Positions 1-8,543 are shown, counted from the stretch's first letter. The stretch: DNA of 56,540 bases from Patescibacteria group bacterium (GCA_028696995.1 JAQVFY010000005.1:1-56540); one strand, 5' to 3'. Numbers and translations: made by a program. Notes: generated by a model not told the origin, from the letters alone.

Positions 1-773
1 GTGAAATGACTGGAGCCGGAATGGTTGATTGTAAAAAAGCTTTAGATGAGGCTGGGGGAGACCTAGAAAAGGCTATTGAATTTTTACGTAAAAAGGGAAT
101 TGCTAAGGCTTCTAAAAGAAGTGAGCGAGAGGCTAGTGAAGGAATTATTTTAGTAGCTGTCAATGATGATAAAACAGAGGGTTATATCGTAGAATTAAAT
201 TCGGAAACAGATTTTGTGGCTCGCAATGATAAATTTCAAAAATTAACTTCCGATATTTTAGAAGTTGTTAAATCTAAAAAACCAAGTAATTCAGAAGAAT
301 TATTATCTATGGAATTAAATGCTTCAACAGTAGAAGAGCAAATTAGTACTTTAAGTGGAGTTATTGGAGAGAAATTAGCTTTAGGTAGGGTTGCTGTTAT
401 TTCTGGTCAAACCGTTTCTGCTTATTCTCATTTAGGTGGAAGAATTGGTGTTGTAGTAGCCCTAGATCAAGCTGGTAAGGAAGAATTAGCTGGAGATATT
501 GCTATGCATATTGCCGCCGCTAATCCTCGTTATTTAAATAGTTCTGAGGTTTTAGCAGAAGAATTAGAAAAAGAAAAAGAAATTTATCGCGAGCAATTAT
601 TAAAAGAGGGTAAGCCAGAAAATATAATTGAAAATATTATGCAGGGTAAAATTAAAAAATATTATTCCGAAGTTTGCTTAGTAGATCAAGAATATATCAA
701 AGATGACAAAAAAACTATCAATGATATTTTAGGTGGAGTTAATATTATTAAATTTATTAGATACTCTCTCTAA
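1..773 (+). CDS. tsf: Elongation factor Ts, 5' end cut by window
   Basis: Nucleotide-exchange factor that releases GDP from EF-Tu. The N-terminal UBA-like segment is visible (TGAGMVDCKKALDEAGGD), followed by the EF-Tu contact motif SETDFVARN near residue 65 and the core/dimerisation region. EF-Ts proteins normally have about a dozen residues before TGAGM, and the reading frame stays open to the window edge, so the ORF-track ATG at base 6 is internal and the true start lies upstream. The gene ends in TAA 12 bases before the next gene. rpsB, the usual upstream neighbour, would be outside the window. Confidence 0.95.
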   Translation, partial: EMTGAGMVDCKKALDEAGGDLEKAIEFLRKKGIAKASKRSEREASEGIILVAVNDDKTEGYIVELNSETDFVARNDKFQKLTSDILEVVKSKKPSNSEELLSMELNASTVEEQISTLSGVIGEKLALGRVAVISGQTVSAYSHLGGRIGVVVALDQAGKEELAGDIAMHIAAANPRYLNSSEVLAEELEKEKEIYREQLLKEGKPENIIENIMQGKIKKYYSEVCLVDQEYIKDDKKTINDILGGVNIIKFIRYSL

Positions 774-785
774 CAATAATAATAA

Positions 786-1610
786 ATGAAAATAGCTCAA
801 ATACAATTTGCATCTTGGGATAAGAAGTATAATTTTAGTCTCAATGATTTAGATTTGAAAATTGATGATTATGTAATTGTTGAAACTGAATTTGGTCAAG
901 AAGTTGGTCAGGTTTTTGGTTTTAAAGATTCTAGCGAGATAGAATCTGAGGAAGATAGAAAAAGCCTTAAACCAGTTCTTCGTTTAGCTAATCAAGACGA
1001 CCTTGATAAAGTTATTAGTGAGAATGAAAAAAAATCAGCCTTAGATTATTGTCAGGAAATTATTAATAAATATAATTTACCCATGAAGCTGGTTGATGTT
1101 CATTTTTCTTTGGATCGAAATAGAATTAATTTTGCTTTTTATTCCGATAATCGGGTTGATTTTAGAAATTTAGTTAAAGATTTGTCCGGTCATTTTAAGG
1201 GAATTATTCGTTTGACTCAAATTGGTAGTCGGGATGAGGCTAGATTTTGTGGCGATTTTGGTCATTGTGGAAGAGTTTTGTGTTGTCAGGGGCATATTAG
1301 AGATTTTTCTTCTATTACTTCAGAAATGGCCGAAGCTCAACAAGTAGTTCATCGTGGTAGTGATCGAGTTTCAGGGATGTGTGGAAAATTAATGTGTTGT
1401 TTGTCTTATGAATACGAAGGGTATTTAGAATTATTTAAAAAACTTCCGCCTATTGGAGCTAAGGTTAATGTTGATGGTCGTCGAGGAGAAGTGGTTGGAC
1501 ATCATGTTTTGAAACAAGCTGTTGATGTTTATTTTAAGGGAGAGAAAGACGATGATCGTGGCATTGTGGTAGAGGTGGATCTCAATAGACACAAGAAAAA
1601 AGATTCTTAA
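786..1610 (+). CDS. ricT: PSP1/RicT (YaaT) family protein
   Basis: A 274-residue protein of the PSP1 C-terminal-domain family. In Bacillus the homologue RicT (YaaT) forms the Fe-S-containing Y-complex with RicA and RicF, which influences mRNA processing by RNase Y. The cysteine-rich signature is present (CGDFGHCGRVLCCQGH and CGKLMCCLS, about residues 155-210) and could hold Fe-S clusters. RicA and RicF are not seen nearby, so the role in this organism is uncertain. It follows tsf by 12 bases and is probably co-transcribed; a terminator follows at 1638. Confidence 0.85.
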   Translation: MKIAQIQFASWDKKYNFSLNDLDLKIDDYVIVETEFGQEVGQVFGFKDSSEIESEEDRKSLKPVLRLANQDDLDKVISENEKKSALDYCQEIINKYNLPMKLVDVHFSLDRNRINFAFYSDNRVDFRNLVKDLSGHFKGIIRLTQIGSRDEARFCGDFGHCGRVLCCQGHIRDFSSITSEMAEAQQVVHRGSDRVSGMCGKLMCCLSYEYEGYLELFKKLPPIGAKVNVDGRRGEVVGHHVLKQAVDVYFKGEKDDDRGIVVEVDLNRHKKKDS

Positions 1611-1637
1611 AAATATAGTTATTATCTTAGAATAAAG

Positions 1638-1661
1638 ATCGTCCTTTTTGGGGCGATTTTT
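1638..1661 (+). terminator. Rho-independent terminator after ricT
   Basis: ATCGTCC pairs with GGGCGAT (one G-T wobble) around a T-rich loop, followed by a T-rich run. It closes the tsf-ricT unit before the gap promoter. Confidence 0.7.
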
Positions 1662-1677
1662 AGTTTTTTATAAAATA

Positions 1678-1686
1678 TGCTATAAT
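1678..1686 (+). promoter_or_regulatory. Extended -10 promoter for gap
   Basis: TGCTATAAT is a TGn-extended consensus -10. No good -35 is seen at the expected spacing. It gives a leader of about 80 bases before the gap start. Confidence 0.55.
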
Positions 1687-1773
1687 TTTATTGGTAATAA
1701 TTTAATAAATAAAATTCATTTTTGAATTAATTTTTTGTTTTAGATAAAAAATTAATATTAAAAGAAAAAAAAT

Positions 1774-2784
1774 ATGTCAAAAAAAATAAACGTTGCTATC
1801 AATGGTTTTGGTCGTATTGGCCGAGCTGTTTTTAAAATTATTTTAGAAAAATATCCACATTATAATATTACGGCTATTAACGATTTAACAGATACAAAAA
1901 CATTGGCAAATTTATTAAAATATGATTCAGCTTATGGAATCTATAGTGGAAGGGTTTCGCATGATGAAAAAAATATTATTGTTAATGGAAGAAAGACTCC
2001 GGTTTTATCAGAAAAAGATCCAGCTCTTTTACCTTGGTCTAAGATGAAAGTGGATGTTGTTTTGGAATGCACCGGTCGTTTTACTAACAAGGAGGGTTTA
2101 ATGATGCATATCAAAGCGGGTGCTAAGAAAGTTATTTTATCAGCCCCGGCTAAAGGTGAGGGGAGTGTTAAAACTATCGTTTTAGGAGTTAATGAAAATA
2201 AGATTAGCAAAAAAGATCAGATTTTATCTTGTGCTTCTTGTACTACTAATTGTTTAGCTCCGGTTACTGATATTATTAGACAAAAATTTGGTATCAAGAA
2301 AGCTTTAATGACTACTATTCATGCCTATACTGCTGATCAAAATCTAGTTGATGGTCCACATAAAGATTTGCGTCGGGCTCGTTCGGCAGGGATTAACCTA
2401 GTTCCAACTACAACTGGAGCAGCCATTGCTGTAAGCCAAACTATTCCGTCACTTAAAGGGACTTTTGATGGTTTAGCAGTTAGGGTGCCAGTGGTTGTCG
2501 GGTCAATGTGTGATATTGTTTTTTTATTAAAAAAGAAAACAACAGTAGAAGAAATAAACGCTAATTTCGTAAAAATTGCTAAGAATAAAAAATACAAAGA
2601 TATAATTGAACCATCTTATGAACCCTTAGTATCTTCTGATATTATTGGTAATAATCATAGTGCTATTGTTGACTTATCTCTTATTAAAGTGATCGGTGGC
2701 GATATGGTCAAGATTATTGCTTGGTATGATAATGAATGGGGATATTCTTGCCGATTAGCTGATTTAATAGCTCTTGTTGTTTAG
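1774..2784 (+). CDS. gap: Glyceraldehyde-3-phosphate dehydrogenase, type I
   Basis: Glycolytic enzyme converting glyceraldehyde-3-phosphate, NAD+ and phosphate to 1,3-bisphosphoglycerate. The Rossmann motif INGFGRIGR is at residues 9-17, the catalytic cysteine sits in SCASCTTNC near residue 155, and the C-terminal signature WYDNEWGYS is intact. At 336 residues it is full length. AINDLTD after the second strand has an acidic residue at the NAD-selectivity position, so NAD+ is expected. It is probably transcribed alone or with the short gene that follows. Confidence 0.97.
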   Translation: MSKKINVAINGFGRIGRAVFKIILEKYPHYNITAINDLTDTKTLANLLKYDSAYGIYSGRVSHDEKNIIVNGRKTPVLSEKDPALLPWSKMKVDVVLECTGRFTNKEGLMMHIKAGAKKVILSAPAKGEGSVKTIVLGVNENKISKKDQILSCASCTTNCLAPVTDIIRQKFGIKKALMTTIHAYTADQNLVDGPHKDLRRARSAGINLVPTTTGAAIAVSQTIPSLKGTFDGLAVRVPVVVGSMCDIVFLLKKKTTVEEINANFVKIAKNKKYKDIIEPSYEPLVSSDIIGNNHSAIVDLSLIKVIGGDMVKIIAWYDNEWGYSCRLADLIALVV

Positions 2785-2821
2785 GTTTAAAATGTAATTT
2801 ATATAATTAATTTAAAATAAT

Positions 2822-3010
2822 ATGAAGGAGAAGTTTAGTATAAAAATTTCTCAAGAAGAAAAGGATAAAGCTTTGTTAAAGGGGCTAAAAAAGGGAGGAA
2901 GAGAACAGGACATCGAGACCGGCGCTGGGGCTTTTAGTATTAAAGGTGGCCCGCATAAGAGTAAAAAGAAGTATAGTCGTAAGGATAAGCATAAAAAAGC
3001 TGGATTCTAA
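2822..3010 (+). CDS. Small basic hypothetical protein
   Basis: A 62-residue protein I do not recognise. The first half (KISQEEKDKALLKGLKKGG) looks helical and the second half is very lysine-rich (KKKYSRKDKHKKAGF) with a glycine-rich link (GAGAFSIKGGPHK). There are no cysteines and no membrane segment. The tail suggests nucleic-acid or ribosome binding, but that is inference from charge alone. It lies 37 bases after gap and 34 bases before the hydrogenase genes, with a palindrome starting at its stop codon. Codon use resembles its neighbours, so I believe it is a real gene. Confidence 0.55.
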   Translation: MKEKFSIKISQEEKDKALLKGLKKGGREQDIETGAGAFSIKGGPHKSKKKYSRKDKHKKAGF

Positions 3011-3034
3011 TTTTTGTAAGAATGACAAAAATTA
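3008..3034. promoter_or_regulatory. Palindrome ahead of hydrogenase operon
   Basis: TAATTTTTGT and ACAAAAATTA form perfect 10-base inverted arms around a 7-base centre. The left arm includes the stop codon of the small gene and the right arm ends 10 bases before the hydB start. It lacks the G+C content and T-run of a terminator, so a protein-binding operator is plausible. It does not match the Rex consensus (TTGTGA-N6-TCACAA) well. Confidence 0.4.
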
Positions 3035-3044
3035 ATTATAAAAT

Positions 3045-4079
3045 ATGTCAATAATAAAAAAAATAGAAAGTGCTTGTTTAATTGGTCGTGGTGGAGCCGG
3101 TTTTCCGACTCATATTAAATTGCAAGCTGTTGCCAAGTCTAAGAGTAAAGTTAGATATTTGGTAATTAATGGAGCCGAGGGAGAACCAGGGATTTATAAA
3201 GATGGCTATATTATTAAAAATCATTTAAAAGAATTTTCTCAAGGAGTAAAAATTGCTTCTGATTTTATTAAGGCCAAAAAAATATATTTTTATCTAAATA
3301 GTAAATATTATAAATTATATAACTCGGCAATTATTAAAGAGTTTAATAAGGCTGGTCTAAAAGGTCAATTTGAAATTTTTAAAAAACCGAAAGAAGCTGG
3401 TTATATTGGTGGTGAAGAGAGCACTATTTTAAATATCATTGAAGGTCAGCACTTGGAACCACGTCTTCGACCGCCATTTCCGACCGAGAAAGGCTTGTTT
3501 GGTGAGCCAACTTTAATAAATAATATCGAAACTATCTATAATATTTATTTAGTAAGTATTAATAAATTTTCTCATCAAAGATTTTATTCTATCAATTTAG
3601 CTTCTAAAAATATTGGGGTTTATTCTTTGCCTGATGATTGGAGTATAGCTAAAGTTTTACGAGAAACTGGGAATTATCCTGATTATAAATTCTTTGTTCA
3701 GGTTGGGGGTGATGCTTCCGGTGATGTTTTAAATGAGAAACAATTAGAGCAAAAAGTTTCTGGGGCTGGATCTATTACTATATATGATTTGGAAAAACAT
3801 CAGTCATTAGAGTTGATTAAGTATTGGTTAAGTTTTTTCGTTGGTCATTCTTGCGGTCAATGTGCTCCTTGTCGAGAAGGAACTTATCGTTTGCTAGAAT
3901 TATTTGAAGATATTAGCTCTAGTTCTAAGTGTCAAAAAGATTGTTTATTAAAAGCTAATAAAGATTTTTTAGATATTTGCGAAAATCTTTCTTTGTCTTC
4001 TTTTTGTGCCTTAGGCGTTTCTGCTCCCATTGCTGTTTTAAGCTATTTTAAAAACGTTTTCCCTTTAAAAGTAAGTTAA
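3045..4079 (+). CDS. hydB: NuoF/HydB-like NADH-binding flavoprotein subunit
   Basis: A 344-residue relative of the 51-kDa NuoF subunit and of HydB of multimeric [FeFe]-hydrogenases, which takes electrons from NADH through FMN and a [4Fe-4S] cluster. Seen: the FMN/NADH glycine motif GRGGAGFPT (residues 14-22), INGAEGEPG, GYIGGEES, and the cluster motif SCGQCAPCREGTYR with a fourth Cys in SFCALG near the C-terminus. It is shorter than usual HydB, lacking both the N-terminal thioredoxin-like [2Fe-2S] domain and the C-terminal ferredoxin domain. The hydrogenase gene starts 9 bases downstream, so the two are almost certainly one complex. No nuoE/hydC-like gene is nearby. Confidence 0.88.
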   Translation: MSIIKKIESACLIGRGGAGFPTHIKLQAVAKSKSKVRYLVINGAEGEPGIYKDGYIIKNHLKEFSQGVKIASDFIKAKKIYFYLNSKYYKLYNSAIIKEFNKAGLKGQFEIFKKPKEAGYIGGEESTILNIIEGQHLEPRLRPPFPTEKGLFGEPTLINNIETIYNIYLVSINKFSHQRFYSINLASKNIGVYSLPDDWSIAKVLRETGNYPDYKFFVQVGGDASGDVLNEKQLEQKVSGAGSITIYDLEKHQSLELIKYWLSFFVGHSCGQCAPCREGTYRLLELFEDISSSSKCQKDCLLKANKDFLDICENLSLSSFCALGVSAPIAVLSYFKNVFPLKVS

Positions 4080-4088
4080 TATAATTTT

Positions 4089-5816
4089 ATGAATAAGAAA
4101 ATAAAAATAAAAATAGATGGAAAAGAATGTCTTGCTTATAGTGGTCAAACTATTTTAGAAATTGCCCGAGAAAATAAAATATTTATTCCATCCTTATGTT
4201 ATCATCCTGATTTGGAAATTAAAGCTAATTGTCGAGTTTGTGTAGTGGAGGTTAAAGGGTGTAATAAGCTTATGACTTCTTGTTCAGTAATTGCTGAAAA
4301 TGGTATTGAGGTTTTTACAAACTCCGAAAAAGTTCAAAAAGCTAGAAATACTAATTTAAAATTGATTTTTTCTGAACACTTGGAAAAATGCGATGGTTGT
4401 ACTTTAAAATTTGATTGCACTCTTTTAAATTTAGCTAAACGCTATAATCTTAAAATAAATCATTTTAAAGATAGAAAAGTAGATAGAAAAATATATAAAT
4501 TCGCCAATACTGTGGAAGTTGACGGTTCTCAGTGTATTGATTGCCGAAATTGTGTTGATGTTTGTTCTAATGTTCAAAAAATTAATTATTTAGAAATTAG
4601 GGGTAAGGGGGTCAAGCAAGAAATAGTTCCGACTAAAAATAAAAATATAGATTGTATTTATTGTGGTCAATGCACTCTTCATTGTCCGGTAGCCTCAGCA
4701 CAGGAAAAATATGATTGGCCAGAATTAGAAAAAATACTTGCTCAAAAAGGTAAAAAAACTTTAATAGCAATTATTGCTCCTTCTACTAGAATGGCGATTG
4801 GCGAGGAATTTGGTTTACCTTATGGTCAAAATAATAGTGGTAAAATGGTAGCCGCTCTTAAAAAATTAGGATTTGATCAAGTTATGGACGTGGTTTTTGG
4901 AGCTGACGTTACTACCTTAGTGGAGGCCGAAGAATTATTAGAAAGATTGGGGAATAAAAAGGCTAAATTACCTCTAATAACTTCTTGTTGTCCAGCCTGG
5001 GTTAAATATTTAGAATTTTATAGACCGGACTTAATACCACACTTAACAAGTTCTCGTTCTCCACAAATTCATCTAGGAGGAATTATTAAAACTTATTGGG
5101 CTCAAAAGAAAAATATTAAACCGGAAGATATTATTGTTGTTTCTATTATGCCTTGTACTGCCAAGAAATTTGAAATTTCTCGTCCTGAACTTAAGATTGG
5201 GAAATTAAAACCAATAGATAAGGTTTTAACAGTTCGAGAATTGGCCTTTATGATTAAGAAAAATAATATTGATTTCAAAAAAATAAAACCAGAGAAATCT
5301 AATGATTTGATAAATGATGGCAGTGGAGCTGGTTTAATATATGGAGCTAGTGGGGGAGTGATGGAGTCAGCTTTGCGAACAGCTCATCATGCTATTTGTG
5401 ATTCTTCTAAGGCCAAGATTTGTAATTCTCGTTTGGAATTTAAGGAAGTTCGTGGATCGAAAGGTGTTAAAGAGGCTAAATTAAATTTATCGGGTAATAA
5501 GTTAAATGTAGCAGTAGTCAATGGAATAGGTAATATTAAGGATGTTTTAGATAATTTAAGTAGATATGACTATATTGAAGTGATGGCTTGTCCGGGTGGT
5601 TGTATTGGTGGAGGGGGTCAACCGATACCAAGTTCAGTAGAGATAGTGGCTAAAAGGACGGCGGGCTTGTATCAAGGTGATAAAAAGGTTAAAATAAGGA
5701 CGGCTCATGATAATAAAGGAGCAGTTGAGGTTGTAAATTGGCTCAAGGAAAACAAGCTAGGTCACAAGGTGTTGCATACTAATTATAAAAAAAGATTAAA
5801 AGATAAGATTAATTAA
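4089..5816 (+). CDS. hydA: [FeFe]-hydrogenase catalytic subunit
   Basis: Catalyses reversible H2 production. Domains in order: [2Fe-2S] ferredoxin domain (Cys37, 48, 51, 65); NuoG-like His/Cys [4Fe-4S] motif HLEKCDGCTLKFDC; two ferredoxin-type [4Fe-4S] motifs (CIDCRNCVDVC and CIYCGQCTLHC); then the H-cluster domain with all three signatures, L1 TSCCPAW, L2 MPCTAKKFE and L3 MACPGGCIGGGGQP. The four H-cluster cysteines and the proton-relay cysteine before the L1 ligand are all present, so the enzyme should be active if HydE, HydF and HydG exist elsewhere. The 575-residue modular form matches group A hydrogenases. It follows hydB by 9 bases. Confidence 0.96.
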   Translation: MNKKIKIKIDGKECLAYSGQTILEIARENKIFIPSLCYHPDLEIKANCRVCVVEVKGCNKLMTSCSVIAENGIEVFTNSEKVQKARNTNLKLIFSEHLEKCDGCTLKFDCTLLNLAKRYNLKINHFKDRKVDRKIYKFANTVEVDGSQCIDCRNCVDVCSNVQKINYLEIRGKGVKQEIVPTKNKNIDCIYCGQCTLHCPVASAQEKYDWPELEKILAQKGKKTLIAIIAPSTRMAIGEEFGLPYGQNNSGKMVAALKKLGFDQVMDVVFGADVTTLVEAEELLERLGNKKAKLPLITSCCPAWVKYLEFYRPDLIPHLTSSRSPQIHLGGIIKTYWAQKKNIKPEDIIVVSIMPCTAKKFEISRPELKIGKLKPIDKVLTVRELAFMIKKNNIDFKKIKPEKSNDLINDGSGAGLIYGASGGVMESALRTAHHAICDSSKAKICNSRLEFKEVRGSKGVKEAKLNLSGNKLNVAVVNGIGNIKDVLDNLSRYDYIEVMACPGGCIGGGGQPIPSSVEIVAKRTAGLYQGDKKVKIRTAHDNKGAVEVVNWLKENKLGHKVLHTNYKKRLKDKIN

Positions 5817-5822
5817 TTTAAT

Positions 5823-5853
5823 TTGGCACATTTTACTATTATTATAGTATAAT
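5823..5853 (+). promoter_or_regulatory. Candidate promoter for TM1266-like gene
   Basis: TTGGCA and TATAAT are separated by 19 bases, slightly longer than ideal. It lies between the hydrogenase stop and the regulator start, so the regulator may have its own transcript. Confidence 0.45.
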
Positions 5854-5867
5854 GAGCTATTAAGAAT

Positions 5868-6128
5868 ATGGAACAATTAGCTAGTATTACTATTTTAACC
5901 ACTAATAGACAAAAGGTCTCTAGTAGTTTAAATAATTTTTTAACTAAAAATGGGCATCTCATAATGGCTCGTCTAGGAGTAAATATTACTAAGACTTGTA
6001 TAGAGAATTGTCCCGGAATGATAGTTTTAGTTCTTAAGGCTAAGAAGGAGGATATTGCTGTTTTTATTACTGGACTTGAAAAAATAGAGGAATTGGAAAT
6101 TAAGACTTGTTTTTTTGAAGAAAAATAA
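5868..6128 (+). CDS. TM1266-like hydrogenase system regulator (ACT fold)
   Basis: An 86-residue protein resembling the TM1266 family, small ACT-like/ferredoxin-fold proteins annotated as putative iron-only hydrogenase system regulators because they sit beside [FeFe]-hydrogenase genes. The shared pattern is an N-terminal beta strand (ASITILTT), a helix, the stretch HLIMARLGV, a central strand with a conserved glycine (PGMIVLVLKA) and a final strand (ELEIKTCFF). Its position right after hydA agrees. Two internal cysteines (KTCIENC) might sense redox state, which is inference. The opposite-strand ORF over it is a shadow. Confidence 0.75.
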   Translation: MEQLASITILTTNRQKVSSSLNNFLTKNGHLIMARLGVNITKTCIENCPGMIVLVLKAKKEDIAVFITGLEKIEELEIKTCFFEEK

Positions 6129-6171
6129 TATTGATGTATAAAAAATTTGTACAAGTAGTAAAAATAAAAAT

Positions 6172-7065
6172 ATGGGAGAATTAAAAATCCTTGGCAAGAT
6201 GGATCTTAGTCAATTTGAAAAAAGAGGCCCTAAGATTAAATATGAAAAAATTGGTTTTTTTCTTAAAGATGAGTTAAAAAAAGTTAGTGATAGTTTAAAT
6301 AAGGAATATGAAAGTAGTGGCCCTATTTTAGAGAGAGATTTGACTATTAAAATGGATGGACCTGATGCTGATTTTCATAAAAAAGTGGTAGAAAATAAAG
6401 AAATGGTTTGGGCTAGTGAAAAATCATGTTCTATTTCTCAATTAAAAGAGAAGAAAGATAAAGATCCTTCTGTTATAGCCGAAATACTAGTTTCGTTATT
6501 GTTGCATGGTTGTTTAAAGGATAGGTTTCTGGTAGCGCGAGCTTCTTATTATGATGATTATGAAAATGGAGTTGATTATGTTTTAGTTGATAAGAAAACC
6601 GGAGCAGTAGTTTGTGGTTTTGATCAGGTTTTAGGTATTGGCAGTGATGATGGCTCGATTAAAAAAAGAGATAAAATTAAAAAAATTAATCTTAAAGGTG
6701 GAGCTTATTTAGAATATGGAATAACTTTTTCTCAAGATGGAGAGCTTGTTAAGAAAAAAATAAAGAATATTCCTGCTTTTTTTCTGGCAATATCTAAAAA
6801 TGATTTAGATAAAATTATTGAGACTTTTCAAGATAAAATAGATCAAAAAGATTTTTCTCTGGATGATTTAAGTGAAGATAAAGAGTTTGTAAATTTTAGT
6901 GAAAAAATATTGAGTAATATGCTGGCCTCTTTGGAGGAACAATTTATTATTTGTGAAAATTTAATGGAGTCAGATGTTAATTGTTTGCATTTCGACAAGT
7001 TATTGGATAATATTGGGAAATTTAGAGAGTCATTGGAATTTATCAAAGAAAAAATAAAATGTTAA
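6172..7065 (+). CDS. Conserved-looking hypothetical protein
   Basis: A 297-residue soluble protein I cannot assign. The N-terminal third is charged and helical. The central region (about residues 115-185) looks like an alpha/beta core with RASYYDDYENGVDYVLVD, then VVCGFDQVLG; an Asp followed by a beta hairpin of this kind recalls PD-(D/E)XK-type folds, but I cannot confirm an active site. The C-terminal 90 residues look like helical hairpins. It overlaps the start of cca by 7 bases, so the two are translationally coupled. Confidence 0.6.
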   Translation: MGELKILGKMDLSQFEKRGPKIKYEKIGFFLKDELKKVSDSLNKEYESSGPILERDLTIKMDGPDADFHKKVVENKEMVWASEKSCSISQLKEKKDKDPSVIAEILVSLLLHGCLKDRFLVARASYYDDYENGVDYVLVDKKTGAVVCGFDQVLGIGSDDGSIKKRDKIKKINLKGGAYLEYGITFSQDGELVKKKIKNIPAFFLAISKNDLDKIIETFQDKIDQKDFSLDDLSEDKEFVNFSEKILSNMLASLEEQFIICENLMESDVNCLHFDKLLDNIGKFRESLEFIKEKIKC

Positions 7066-8543
7066 AATTAGCCTTAAATATAATAGAAAAAATTGAAGAA
7101 AGCGGATTTGAAGCCTATTTGGTGGGAGGATGTGTTCGTGATTTGTTAATGGGTAAAATTCCTAGTGATTTTGATATTACCACTAATGCGCTACCAGATG
7201 AAATTTTGGCTATTTTTCCTTCTGCTAAATATGAAAATGATTTTGGCACCGTTATTTTAGCTATAAAAGATAAGGATGAAAATGTTTTGACAGTTTTAGA
7301 GACTACAACTTATCGTAGCGAAAGTACTTATCGTGATCATCGCCGTCCCGATGAAGTTGTTTTTGAACAAGATTTGGAAAAAGATTTAATGCGACGTGAT
7401 TTTACTATTAACGCTCTAGCAATTTGTCCAGTAAAGTGTGTTTATGGAGAAAAATATAATTCTAGAAAAATAATAATAAATAAAAAAGAATTCTTTTTGG
7501 TTGATTTATTTGGCGGATTAAAGGATATAAATTTAAAAATAATTAGGGCGGTAGGGGAGCCGGTTGATAGATTTAAAGAGGATGCTTTGCGGATGATGCG
7601 CGCTATTCGTTTTTCAGCTCAATTGGGTTTTTCTTTGGAGCCTAAAACTGAAAGAGGAATTTTAAAAATGGCAGGGAGTTTGAAATTTATTGCTAAAGAG
7701 AGAATTAAAGATGAACTAGTTAAAATTTTAAAATCAGATATGTCCTATGAAGCTTTTGTTTATTTGAATAAAACAAAATTATTGCAGTATATTTTACCGG
7801 AACTATTAGTTGGAGAGAATATGAAGCAGAATCATCACCATGTTTATACGGTTTTAAAACATAATTTACTTTCTTTAAAATATTGTCCAAGCTGTAAATG
7901 GCAGGTTCGTCTTGCTTCGTTATTACATGATATTGGTAAGCCTCAATCAATGAAAATTATTGATGGTCAGAAAACTTTTTATAATCATGAATATATCGGT
8001 GCTCGGATGACTAGAAAGATTATGACTCGTTTGAAGTTTTCTAATATTGATATTGAAATGGTAGTCAATCTAGTAAAAAATCATATGTTTTATTATAATG
8101 TGGGGGAGGTGACCGAGGCTTCAGTTAGGAGATTAATTGCCAAAACTGGCAGAGATAATTTAAAGGATTTGATTGATTTGCGTGTAGCTGATCGTTTAGG
8201 CTCAGGCACCCCTAAAGCTATGCCCTATAAGTTGCGTCATTTGCAATATATGATGGAGAAGGTGCAAAATGATCCAGTTTCGGTTAAAATGTTGAAGGTT
8301 AATGGTGATATTATGATTTCGGAATTAAAAATGAAATCAGGTCCCAAAATGGGGGCGATTTTAGACGTCTTGTTGGCTGAGGTTTTAGAAGATCCAAAAT
8401 TAAATACTAAAAAATATTTATTAAAAAGGGTTAAGGAATTGGATAAAATGGATTTAGCGGAGCTTCGCCTCCAGGCTAAAGAAGTTATTGAGGAAAAAAG
8501 GGAAGAAGATGATAAGGATATTAAGAAAAAGTTTAAGGTTTAA
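7059..8543 (+). CDS. cca: CCA tRNA nucleotidyltransferase, HD-domain type
   Basis: Class II nucleotidyltransferase that adds or repairs the 3' CCA of tRNA. Seen: the nucleotidyl-transfer motif VGGCVRDLLMG with catalytic acids in SDFDITT (about residues 21-42), RRDFTINALA, the RNA/nucleotide-binding region around RFKEDALRMMRAIRFSAQLGF, and an HD phosphohydrolase domain (LLHDIGKP) near residue 290. At 494 residues it fits the bacterial HD-containing form. A poly(A) polymerase cannot be excluded on sequence alone, but the HD domain favours CCA addition. It overlaps the preceding gene and ends 17 bases before the RHH promoter. Confidence 0.93.
   Translation: MLKLALNIIEKIEESGFEAYLVGGCVRDLLMGKIPSDFDITTNALPDEILAIFPSAKYENDFGTVILAIKDKDENVLTVLETTTYRSESTYRDHRRPDEVVFEQDLEKDLMRRDFTINALAICPVKCVYGEKYNSRKIIINKKEFFLVDLFGGLKDINLKIIRAVGEPVDRFKEDALRMMRAIRFSAQLGFSLEPKTERGILKMAGSLKFIAKERIKDELVKILKSDMSYEAFVYLNKTKLLQYILPELLVGENMKQNHHHVYTVLKHNLLSLKYCPSCKWQVRLASLLHDIGKPQSMKIIDGQKTFYNHEYIGARMTRKIMTRLKFSNIDIEMVVNLVKNHMFYYNVGEVTEASVRRLIAKTGRDNLKDLIDLRVADRLGSGTPKAMPYKLRHLQYMMEKVQNDPVSVKMLKVNGDIMISELKMKSGPKMGAILDVLLAEVLEDPKLNTKKYLLKRVKELDKMDLAELRLQAKEVIEEKREEDDKDIKKKFKV

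Noticed and set aside
5813-6154. 113-residue minus-strand ORF
   Set aside because: It runs antisense across the TM1266-like gene, has A/T-driven hydrophobic composition and no recognisable motif.
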